Source: Bryobacteraceae bacterium
GTDB taxonomy: Bacteria; Acidobacteriota; Terriglobia; Bryobacterales; Bryobacteraceae
Assembly (NCBI GenBank): GCA_025350445.1
Contig: JANXXV010000338.1
Span: 1-14,960, forward strand
Reading direction: 5' to 3'
DNA length: 14,960 nucleotides
A program made the translations under genes and the position numbers. The number at the start of each line of letters is the position of its first letter. Position 1 is the first letter of the stretch. Under the pieces are notes generated by a model that made no database searches, was not told where the DNA came from, and saw only the letters and a list, made by a program, of their open reading frames with translations. Shown one piece after another: positions 7,701 through 13,933 of this stretch.

Positions 7701-9113
7701 ATGAAGTGCTTGTTCCCGTTCCTGCTGCTTGTTCTTCCAATGTTGGCCGCCGACGGCGATGTGGTGTTCCGCAGCGATGTCTCTCTGGCGCGAGTGGACG
7801 TGCAGGTGCTGGATCGCGACAATCGCGCCATTACCGGACTGCACAAGGAAGACTTCGTGCTGCGGGAGGGCGGGCAAGTTCGCGGGATCCGCAACTTCGC
7901 CGCCGAAGAGATGCCGGTGGATCTGCTGTTCCTGCTGGATGTGAGCGGCAGCATGCGGCCGCATGTCGAGCGAATAGCGGCGGCTGCGCGCGATGCGCTG
8001 CGGTTGCTGGGAGAAGAAGATCGGGTGGCCATTATGGTGTTCGACCGGGTGACACGGGTGCGAATGCCGTTTCGAAGCGATTTGGCCGAGGTGGACCGGG
8101 AATTCAAGAAGCTGCTGAATCAGGAATCGTTCAACGGCGGCACCGAGATTACTCTCTCACTGCAAAGCGCGGCCGCTTATATCCGGAAGAATGGACGGCG
8201 CGACGCACGGCGCGCGATTGTGATTTTAACCGATGACCAGACGGGCGGGGCGCGCGACGAAGAGGCGGTGCTGCGGTCGCTGACGAATGCGCAGGCGGTA
8301 TTGAGCGCGCTGATCGCCCCGGATGAGACGCCGGGGTGGCAGCGATCTCCGTCTTCGCGGCAGGGGGGGCGGCGGGGCGGGTCTTCCTGGCCGGGCGGTG
8401 GGGGTGGCGGACGCGGCGGTCCTTTGGGCGGGATCATTCTTGGTGGTCCTCTGGGCGGTGGGCAGCGGATGCCGCAGGGTGGTGGCGGTGGGCGATATCC
8501 CGGCGGCGGAGGCGGACAGATGGGCGGGTCGCGGACGCATCCGGCGGGCACGGCGGAAATTGCGCGGCAGTCCGGGGGTGACAGCCTGCCGGTGGACGAT
8601 GCGTCGGCGCTGGAGGATACAATCAACCGCATCCGGCAGCGGTATGCGCTGCATTTTCATGTGGACGAAGGCGTGAAGGCGGGGCAGGAAGGGCGCGTGG
8701 AAGTGGCGTTGGCGGATAATGCGCGGCGGCGGTATCCGGATGCCGAAGTACGGTACCGGCGGGTTTATGTGTCGCCCGATGGATCGAGCGATGCCGGCGG
8801 AGTGGATGAACGGCCGGTGACTACGCGTTCGCCAAGGCGGATGCCCGGTGAGGTGACACGGCCGGAGGTATCGCAGACGGCCGATCGCGAGCCCACGGTG
8901 ACGCGGCGGAGAACGGCGGTGAGTGAGCGGGACGGGTCGTATGGCGGAAATCCGGCGGCGGCTACGGTGGCGCCACAGGAGGAGGCTAGCGTTCCTGCGG
9001 TTGCTGCTCCGGCGGCGCCCGCAAGTCCGGACGCGCCTGGTACGCCGGGCGCGCCTGCTGTTGCGCCGAAGCAAGGCGGTTGGCGGGTGTTGAAGCCGGG
9101 TGAGAAGCCTTAG
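7701..9113 (+). CDS. VWFA-related (acidobacterial) secreted protein with Gly-rich insert
   Basis: A 470-residue protein of the VWFA-related type frequent in Acidobacteria. ATG 7701 starts a signal peptide (MKCLFPFLLLVLPMLAA), preceded by AAGGTAGG. Residues 25-70 form the Ig-like N-terminal part typical of the group (VSLARVDVQVLDRDNRAITG, LHKEDFVLREGG). The VWA domain follows, with the metal-ion MIDAS motif DVSGS at Asp80, Ser82 and Ser84, the Thr region FNGGTEI (144-150), and the strand RAIVILTDDQ (171-180). Between this strand and the closing helix lies a Gly-rich insert of about 55 residues (roughly 221-276). After residue 370 the tail is low-complexity and Pro/Ala-rich, ending GGWRVLKPGEKP. 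VWA domains mediate metal-dependent protein binding; the partner is unknown. The gene overlaps the DinB gene by one base and has no clear link to the CRISPR operon. Confidence 0.88.
   Translation: MKCLFPFLLLVLPMLAADGDVVFRSDVSLARVDVQVLDRDNRAITGLHKEDFVLREGGQVRGIRNFAAEEMPVDLLFLLDVSGSMRPHVERIAAAARDALRLLGEEDRVAIMVFDRVTRVRMPFRSDLAEVDREFKKLLNQESFNGGTEITLSLQSAAAYIRKNGRRDARRAIVILTDDQTGGARDEEAVLRSLTNAQAVLSALIAPDETPGWQRSPSSRQGGRRGGSSWPGGGGGGRGGPLGGIILGGPLGGGQRMPQGGGGGRYPGGGGGQMGGSRTHPAGTAEIARQSGGDSLPVDDASALEDTINRIRQRYALHFHVDEGVKAGQEGRVEVALADNARRRYPDAEVRYRRVYVSPDGSSDAGGVDERPVTTRSPRRMPGEVTRPEVSQTADREPTVTRRRTAVSERDGSYGGNPAAATVAPQEEASVPAVAAPAAPASPDAPGTPGAPAVAPKQGGWRVLKPGEKP
8363..8381 (+). other. Potential G-quadruplex in the VWA gene
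   Basis: Seven consecutive G at 8363-8369 are followed by GG, GGGG (8374-8377) and GGG (8379-8381), separated by single C residues. This satisfies the G3+N1-7 pattern on the coding strand, and more G-runs continue to about 8410. It encodes the Gly-rich insert, so codon content may be the only cause. Confidence 0.45.
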
Positions 9114-9595
9114 TGGCTGGAGATTCCGATTTACGACGACGGTTGGTGGAGTTGCTGCGGGGCGGGCACGCCCACGCTACCTTCGATCAAACGGTGAATG
9201 GATTCCCGTTGGACCTGATTGCGGTGCGTCCGGCTGGGCTGCCTCACTCGGCGTGGGAACTGTTGGAACATCTGCGGATTACCCAGAACGATATTTTGCT
9301 GTTCAGTATCCGGGAGGATTATGTTTCGCCGGCGTGGCCTGAGGGTTATTGGCCGGGGGCGGCGGGACCGGGGCGGGTTGCACAGTGGGATGAGTCGGTC
9401 GGGCTGTTCCGGGCTGATTTGGCTGCTATGGAAAAACTGGTGTTGGACGCGGGGCGGGATTTGACCGCACCGTTTCCCTGGGGGGATGGGCAGAGCTTGT
9501 TGCGCGAGGCGCTGCTTGTGGCCGACCATACTTCTTATCATCTTGGGCAACTGTTGCTGGTTCGGCGGGCTTTGGGGGCTTGGCCTGCCGGGTAG
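9113..9595 (+). CDS. DinB-family (DinB_2-like) metal-binding protein
   Basis: A 160-residue four-helix-bundle protein. The pattern HSAWELLEHLR (His45, His53) followed by ADHTSYHLGQLL (His139, His143) is the His-triad metal site of the DinB/YfiT superfamily. Members include thiol transferases and damage-inducible proteins of unknown reaction; the activity here is not predicted. The start is GTG 9113, whose first base is the last base of the VWA gene's TAG (TAGTG), so the two genes are translationally coupled. No signal peptide is seen, so it would be cytoplasmic, unlike its exported neighbour. Confidence 0.83.
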   Translation: MAGDSDLRRRLVELLRGGHAHATFDQTVNGFPLDLIAVRPAGLPHSAWELLEHLRITQNDILLFSIREDYVSPAWPEGYWPGAAGPGRVAQWDESVGLFRADLAAMEKLVLDAGRDLTAPFPWGDGQSLLREALLVADHTSYHLGQLLLVRRALGAWPAG

Positions 9596-9629
9596 ATTTG
9601 GGCGCGTTAGTTGAATACGCCAGTTGGGC

Positions 9630-9668
9630 GGCCGGGGGCCACCCGCGGACGTGGCGTCCGCCCCACCT
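9630..9668. repeat. REP-like palindromic element, copy 2
   Basis: GCGGAC (9645-9650) pairs with GTCCGC (9656-9661) around GTGGC, and is followed by GCCCCACCT (9660-9668), the reverse complement of the AGGTGGGGC block of copy 1. A second GC-rich palindrome (GGCC at 9630-9633 with GGCC at 9637-9640) lies beside it. It sits between the DinB gene and cas10 and could also terminate the DinB transcript, though no T-tract follows. Confidence 0.6.
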
Positions 9669-9769
9669 CACTTGCATGACTTGCTTGCGAATAATTCCAA
9701 ATACTTCCGCGATACTTCTGTATTCGACCCGCAGGGCTTTCACGCTGTGGTAAAGTTTAAGGTTTCGTG

Positions 9770-11227
9770 ATGTCCGTTCAGATATTCCTTCAAGGCAAGA
9801 TTCTCGGCATAGAACAGTTCCTGCTCGCTTCTTCCAGCGACATGGACGGCCGTTCCCATTGGGTGTCGTTGTTAAGCGAGGTTTTGCCGCGCGCTTTGCT
9901 GGCGGAACTGGGGCTTTCGAAGATGCTGCTGGGCTCCAGCGGCGGTGAGCAGTTTCTGGCGGTGCTGCCGATTGAGTTTCGCGGGGAGGCCGGGAAGTTT
10001 CTTGTTGCCGCCGCCGCGCATATCGATCTGTTGAGCGGCGGAGCGCTGAAGTTGATTTGGGCCAGCACCGAGAATTTAGGCGACTGGAGCGTAGTCCGCA
10101 AGCGCTTGAATGAGGCGATGGGGAGCAAGCTTGGCGCTCCCTTACAAGACGCTCCGGCGGAATATTTCAATCCGTTTGTGAAAACCGAGTCCGCGGAAGC
10201 GGTGGAATATTTTTCGGCTGAACTGGGGCGGAAGCTGCGGGAAGCCGTTTCCGTGGGCTGGTCTCCGGAATCGGCGGCGGGCATTCAAGTGGGCAGCGGA
10301 AAGCACACGTGGCCGTTTTCTTCGATGCAGGACGGCATCTCGTTTGCGCGGCATTCGGCCCTTACCGACGACGGGAACAATCCGGCGTCCACCAAAGACC
10401 TGGCCGCCCGGGCCCAGGGACGATCGGCTTGGGGCGTGTTGCGCGGGGACGTGGATAACTTCGGCATTCGCATCCGGCGTGCGCAGAGCATCGAAGAGCA
10501 CGTCCAGCTTTCGGTGATGTACAAGCAATTTTTCGCGGGTGAGCTGGAAGTGCTGTGTTCGCTGCCTGAGTTCTGGCGCAAGGTGACGCTGCTTTATTCG
10601 GGTGGCGACGATTTTGCAGTGTATGGGGCTTGGGACGCGCTAATTGCGCTGGCGCGGGAAATTCAGCGGCTGTTTGTGCGATTTACGGAAGAGAATTTGA
10701 AGGAATTTCCCGGGCCGGAAGGTAAGACGATTTCGATGGGGCTGGCGCTGGCGCCCGAAGGCGACGCGTCGCTGACCACGGTTTTCGAAGAAGCCGGGCA
10801 AAAATTGGAAATTGCCAAGTCTTCGGGCAAGGATTGTATTTATCTGTTCGGCCGCACGCTGGAATGGAAGCAACTTGGGGATGCAGCCGATACCAGGCAG
10901 ACTATGGCGCGGATGGTGAGCGAGTTTGGCTGTCCGCCGCAGTTCCTGTTTGAGCTGGCCGGTTTTTATCGCGATTCCTCGCCGCTGGGCGGGGGAAAGA
11001 TTCGCGGCCGGGTGCGGAATGACAGAGTGGAGCGGCCGTGGCGGTTTCACCGGCGGCTGAATCTGGTGATCGAGACGCGGTACACGGGAAAATCGAAAGT
11101 GAATGAGTTTGAGAAACTGCGCGCGGATCTGATTTCCGATTTCACCGGGAAGAAGGCCGCGCAAATCCGTCTGCGCCCCGCCGGAAGGGTGGCGCTTGAA
11201 TGGGCCAGACTGGAGACTGAGGCGTAA
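9770..11227 (+). CDS. cas10: Type III-A Cas10/Csm1, short form without HD domain
   Basis: The large subunit of the Csm complex, here only 485 residues where Csm1 proteins are commonly 700-850. It opens directly with the first palm domain (SVQIFLQGKILGIEQFLLAS then DMDGRSHWVSLLSEVLP and SSGGEQFLAVLP), so the N-terminal HD nuclease domain is absent. The region between the palm domains (about 130-205) has no Cys, so the usual zinc finger is also missing. The second palm keeps GVLRGDVDNFG (226-232 for the core) and the cyclase motif YSGGDDF with GGDD at 278-281, plus the helical C-terminal domain. It should therefore make cyclic oligoadenylate on target RNA binding but not cut DNA. ATG 9770 was chosen over the GTG directly before it because AAGG at 9759-9762 is well spaced. 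It is the first gene of the operon and ends 2 bases before csm2. Confidence 0.92.
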   Translation: MSVQIFLQGKILGIEQFLLASSSDMDGRSHWVSLLSEVLPRALLAELGLSKMLLGSSGGEQFLAVLPIEFRGEAGKFLVAAAAHIDLLSGGALKLIWASTENLGDWSVVRKRLNEAMGSKLGAPLQDAPAEYFNPFVKTESAEAVEYFSAELGRKLREAVSVGWSPESAAGIQVGSGKHTWPFSSMQDGISFARHSALTDDGNNPASTKDLAARAQGRSAWGVLRGDVDNFGIRIRRAQSIEEHVQLSVMYKQFFAGELEVLCSLPEFWRKVTLLYSGGDDFAVYGAWDALIALAREIQRLFVRFTEENLKEFPGPEGKTISMGLALAPEGDASLTTVFEEAGQKLEIAKSSGKDCIYLFGRTLEWKQLGDAADTRQTMARMVSEFGCPPQFLFELAGFYRDSSPLGGGKIRGRVRNDRVERPWRFHRRLNLVIETRYTGKSKVNEFEKLRADLISDFTGKKAAQIRLRPAGRVALEWARLETEA

Positions 11228-11229
11228 TC

Positions 11230-11841
11230 ATGGCAGATGAAGAACAAGCACCGCAACAGAAGTTAATAGATAAACAACCTGTGGCGGATAAACCTGTAGC
11301 GGATAAACCGAAAGAGAATCGTCCTCCAAGGGAGGGCCGTCCAGGCGGCGGTGGTCCGCCGCGCGCGGGCGGCGGTGGGGAACGCCGGGAAGGCGGCCCG
11401 CCACGTAGCGACAGGCCGGGAGATCGAGGCCCCGCGGGTGAACGAGGGCGCGGTGGCGACGACCGGCGCGGCGGTGGTGATCGTCCACGATTTGATGGGC
11501 CGCCTGAGATCGACTTGGAAAAGCTGATTGCCGACAGTTTGTATCTGGACAATCAGGCGCACGGGGTGGTTAGCCGCATGCGCGATATGGATTCCGGCAC
11601 CAAGAGCCAACTGCGGCGTTTCTACAATGCCGTGCGGCGCGCCTGCCGTACTCCGGAAAATGAACGGCAGCACGAGTTCGTGATGCTGCGCGCGCGCCTG
11701 GCGTACACCATTGCACGGCATTCGCTGCGCAGTCTGGATATGCTGGAAAAGCTGCTATTGCAGGTTACCCGGAAAAATGAACCGCGCGGTTACGAACGGT
11801 TCCGCGATCTGTTTGAGGCCATAGTCGCCTACAACGAATAG
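11230..11841 (+). CDS. csm2: Csm2 with RG-rich N-terminal extension
   Basis: The small subunit of the Csm complex, 203 residues instead of the usual 120-150. The C-terminal part from about residue 92 is the helical Csm2 domain, with SQLRRFYNAVRRA, FVMLRARLAYTIARHSLRSL and the final FRDLFEAIVAYNE. In the known complex this subunit forms the inner filament beside the target RNA. Residues 1-30 are acidic/Lys-rich with a PVADK duplication. Residues 31-90 are low-complexity Gly, Arg, Pro and Asp with several RGG/GGR-like elements (for example ERGRGGDDRRGGG); this part is surely disordered and has no counterpart in the Csm2 proteins I know. The ATG lies 2 bases after the cas10 TAA, with GGAGACTGAGG upstream as ribosome-binding sequence. 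Confidence 0.87.
   Translation: MADEEQAPQQKLIDKQPVADKPVADKPKENRPPREGRPGGGGPPRAGGGGERREGGPPRSDRPGDRGPAGERGRGGDDRRGGGDRPRFDGPPEIDLEKLIADSLYLDNQAHGVVSRMRDMDSGTKSQLRRFYNAVRRACRTPENERQHEFVMLRARLAYTIARHSLRSLDMLEKLLLQVTRKNEPRGYERFRDLFEAIVAYNE
11278..11307 (+). repeat. Tandem 15-base duplication in csm2
   Basis: CCTGTGGCGGATAAA (11278-11292) is followed directly by CCTGTAGCGGATAAA (11293-11307), differing at one base. It encodes PVADK twice. This looks like a replication-slippage duplication in the disordered N-terminal part. Confidence 0.8.
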
Positions 11842-11851
11842 AAGAGGACGC

Positions 11852-12688
11852 ATGAGCTCGCATACTGCGAATACTGAATTGAAACTGATTGGCAAGCTGA
11901 TCCTCGAAGGGGAGCTGCACTGCGAAACTGGCCTGCATATTGGCGCCGGGAAGGGTTCGCTGGAAATTGGCGGCGCTGACAATCCGGTGGTGAAGGACGC
12001 GTTTGGACGCCCTTATATTCCGGGTAGTTCGCTGCGCGGGAAGCTGCGGTCGCTGTTGGAACATTCCAGCGGTCTGGCGATTCCCTCCGAGCTGGTTTAT
12101 CTTTCACGGCGGAAGGGACAGGAAGTCCGGATTCACCAGAGCGACCGGCCGGATGATGAAATTTGTCTGCTGTTCGGGCGGAATCCGGGGCGGATGGATC
12201 GTGGTTCCGGGGAGGGCGCCGAGAGCAAGTCGGCGAGTCCGGCGCGGCTTACCGTTTACGATGCGCCGCTCGATCAGGACAGCATCACGCCGCAGATGCG
12301 CGAGAATCTGGACGATGAACTTACGGAAGTGAAGAGCGAGAATGCGGTGGACCGCATTACTTCACAGGCTAACCCGCGCACGCTTGAGCGTGTTCCGGCC
12401 GGGGCGCGGTTCCACGTGCGGTTGGTGATGGATATTCTTTGCGCTGAAGATAAGGAGCTGTTTCCGCGGGTGATTGAAGGGCTGCGGCTGATGGAAGACG
12501 ACAGCCTGGGTGGTGGTGGATCGCGCGGCAGCGGGCGGGTGCGGTTTTCCAAGTTGAAGCTGACTTGGCGCGGGAAGAGTTTTTATTCTAGCGGCGCCGA
12601 GCAGGCGGAGTTGGTTTCCGGCGCTGATTTGGCTGGTGTGCAGAGTCTTGCGGCTGGGTCTGATTTTGCCGAGAAGCTGGCCGGGTAG
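11852..12688 (+). CDS. csm3: Csm3, RAMP backbone RNase subunit
   Basis: A 278-residue Cas7-group RAMP protein that forms the crRNA-binding backbone of the Csm complex and cuts target RNA every 6 nucleotides. It matches the Csm3 pattern from end to end: GLHIGAGKG, GGADNPVVKD with Asp43 at the position of the catalytic Asp33 of Streptococcus thermophilus Csm3, then YIPGSSLRGKLRSLLE, LLFGRNPG, ENAVDRITSQANPRTLERVP, and the Gly-rich loop DDSLGGGGSRGSGRVRF (216-232). The catalytic Asp is present, so RNA cleavage should be active. It is longer than the usual ~220 residues, through an insert after LLFGRNPG (RMDRGSGEGAESKSASPA) and a C-terminal tail of about 35 residues. The ATG is 10 bases after csm2, with AGAAGAGGA before it. 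Confidence 0.95.
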   Translation: MSSHTANTELKLIGKLILEGELHCETGLHIGAGKGSLEIGGADNPVVKDAFGRPYIPGSSLRGKLRSLLEHSSGLAIPSELVYLSRRKGQEVRIHQSDRPDDEICLLFGRNPGRMDRGSGEGAESKSASPARLTVYDAPLDQDSITPQMRENLDDELTEVKSENAVDRITSQANPRTLERVPAGARFHVRLVMDILCAEDKELFPRVIEGLRLMEDDSLGGGGSRGSGRVRFSKLKLTWRGKSFYSSGAEQAELVSGADLAGVQSLAAGSDFAEKLAG

Positions 12689-12725
12689 GGTGATGGCTTT
12701 GGGGAAATTTGTGGTTGCCGGTGAG

Positions 12726-12770
12726 GCCGGACGCGGGCGTCCGGCGCAGTCCCGGGGGACTGCCCCACCT
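12726..12770. repeat. REP-like palindromic element, copy 3, between csm3 and csm4
   Basis: Two perfect 7-bp stems stand side by side: GCCGGAC (12726-12732) with GTCCGGC (12739-12745), and GCAGTCC (12746-12752) with GGACTGC (12757-12763). They are followed by the block GCCCCACCT (12762-12770) shared with copy 2 and, inverted, with copy 1. The element fills most of the 118-base csm3-csm4 gap. It has no T-tract, so a simple terminator is unlikely, but it could lower expression of csm4 and csm5 or protect the upstream mRNA 3' end. Confidence 0.7.
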
Positions 12771-12806
12771 GTTCATCGCGGGTTTTACCGGACCGGAGCG
12801 TAGCCG

Positions 12807-13817
12807 ATGAATCCTGGATTTATTGTTCGCTTGCAGCCCAGCGGGCCTTGGCGTTTTGGTCCGCAATCCGGCACGCGCGACCGTGTGGATCGGATATTTC
12901 ACAGCGATTCGCTTTATTCGGCGGTTACGCTGGCGATGCTTCAGCTTGGCGAGATGGCGGAGTGGATTGCGGCTACGGCGGATGCGGCGGCCCCGGCGGT
13001 GCGGTTCAGTTCCTGTTTTCCTTATCAGGGAAACACGTTGTACATTGTTCCGCCCAGCAGTGTTTGGCCGCCGGCGCAATCTTCGAAAGTGCGGTGGAAG
13101 GGCGCGCGGTTTATTCCGCTGGCGCTGGTCACTTCTCTTCTGGGCGGCAAGCCGCTGGATGAAGACCGTTGGGTGGTGGATGCCACCAGCGAATGCCTGC
13201 TCGCGATCGAGAAGCAGGGCATTCCGTCCGGACCTTTTCGCGTGGGTATCCGCACAAGTGCGGTGGTGGATCGGGCGGAAAACGGGAATATCGCGTTGCA
13301 TTCGACGGCTTGCCTGGAATTTAGCGAGGGCGCGGGGTTATGGTGCCTGGTGGCATTCGCCGGCGCGGAAAGCCAGGCGCGATGGGCCGAGCCGGTTAGA
13401 GCGGCCTTCCGCCTGCTGGCCGACAGTGGCATGGGCGGCGAGCGGTCGCGCGGTTGGGGGCGATCCGGGACGCCGCAATTCACGGATGGTACTTTGCCGG
13501 AATTGGTGTACGCCGTGAAGCCTGAAGTTGAGACTGCGTGGTGGCTACTTTCTCTTTTCAGTCCGGCGGCGGAGGATGCGGTGGAATGGCAGCGCGGCAA
13601 CTACGCCACAATTACCCGCGGCGGGCGGGTGGAGAGTCCGCAGGCTTCAGGAGACGAAAAGCAATTGCTGCGGATGGTCCAAGAGGGGTCGGTCCTGTTT
13701 TCGGCAGCGCCGCCGAAAGGCACGGCGCGCAATGTGGCTCCGGCCGATTTTCCGCATCCTGTTTATCGCGCGGGGTTCGCGCTGGCGGTTCCGATTCCGG
13801 CACGGGGGCAATCGTGA
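12807..13817 (+). CDS. csm4: Csm4, crRNA 5'-handle binding RAMP subunit
   Basis: A 336-residue Cas5-group RAMP protein that caps the 5' handle end of the crRNA and contacts Cas10. The N-terminal strand GFIVRLQPSGPWRFGP leads to DRIFHSDSLYSAVTLAM, which is the Csm4 pattern (H-S-D-x-L-[YF]). The Gly-rich loop GMGGERSRGWGR is near residues 209-220, and the C-terminus ends with HPVYRAGFALAVPI, a usual last strand. The length is typical (about 300-350). The ATG follows a 118-base gap that holds a REP-like element, the only large gap in the operon. The stop TGA (13815-13817) overlaps the GTG of a 39-codon ORF. Confidence 0.92.
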   Translation: MNPGFIVRLQPSGPWRFGPQSGTRDRVDRIFHSDSLYSAVTLAMLQLGEMAEWIAATADAAAPAVRFSSCFPYQGNTLYIVPPSSVWPPAQSSKVRWKGARFIPLALVTSLLGGKPLDEDRWVVDATSECLLAIEKQGIPSGPFRVGIRTSAVVDRAENGNIALHSTACLEFSEGAGLWCLVAFAGAESQARWAEPVRAAFRLLADSGMGGERSRGWGRSGTPQFTDGTLPELVYAVKPEVETAWWLLSLFSPAAEDAVEWQRGNYATITRGGRVESPQASGDEKQLLRMVQEGSVLFSAAPPKGTARNVAPADFPHPVYRAGFALAVPIPARGQS

Positions 13818-13933
13818 AGTACCGGGGTAAGGCGTTGACAATTTATTACCACTCCCCCACGGTCGCGGCTTGGATGGCGCAGTCTGAGCGTGAGATCTTC
13901 GTCACGGCGGCGGGTGGGATGGTGCGGTCATGA
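13814..13933 (+). CDS. 39-residue ORF between csm4 and csm5
   Basis: A small open frame that starts at GTG 13814, overlapping the csm4 stop as GTGA, and ends at TGA 13931-13933, overlapping the csm5 start as ATGA. It thus fills the gap exactly in a third frame. The product begins VKYRGKALTIYYHSPTVAAW and continues through MAQSEREIFVTAAGGM. A GGGGG stretch lies 4-8 bases before the GTG. The double 4-base overlap is the usual sign of translational coupling in a real operon; without it csm5 would start 112 bases after csm4. I recognise no family, it has no membrane helix, and it is short enough to be chance. The csm4 protein already has a normal C-terminus, so this is not obviously a lost tail of Csm4. 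Confidence 0.5.
   Translation: MKYRGKALTIYYHSPTVAAWMAQSEREIFVTAAGGMVRS

Noticed and set aside
8177..9074. Long minus-strand open frames opposite the VWA gene
   Set aside because: They are Pro/Arg-rich antisense shadows of the Gly-rich and Ala-rich coding sequence and match no family.
7701..9595. VWA and DinB genes as accessory components of the Csm system
   Set aside because: They form their own overlapping pair, are separated from cas10 by a 174-base gap with a repeat, and belong to families common outside defence loci.
9681..9756. A sigma-70 promoter for the cas10 operon
   Set aside because: TTGCGA (9685-9690) and GATACT (9711-9716) are 20 bases apart, too far for a normal promoter, and no better pair was found.
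12588..13301. A 237-codon minus-strand frame across csm3-csm4
   Set aside because: It is opposite clear csm3 and csm4 coding sequence, is His/Arg/Pro-rich, and is typical of antisense frames in GC-rich DNA.
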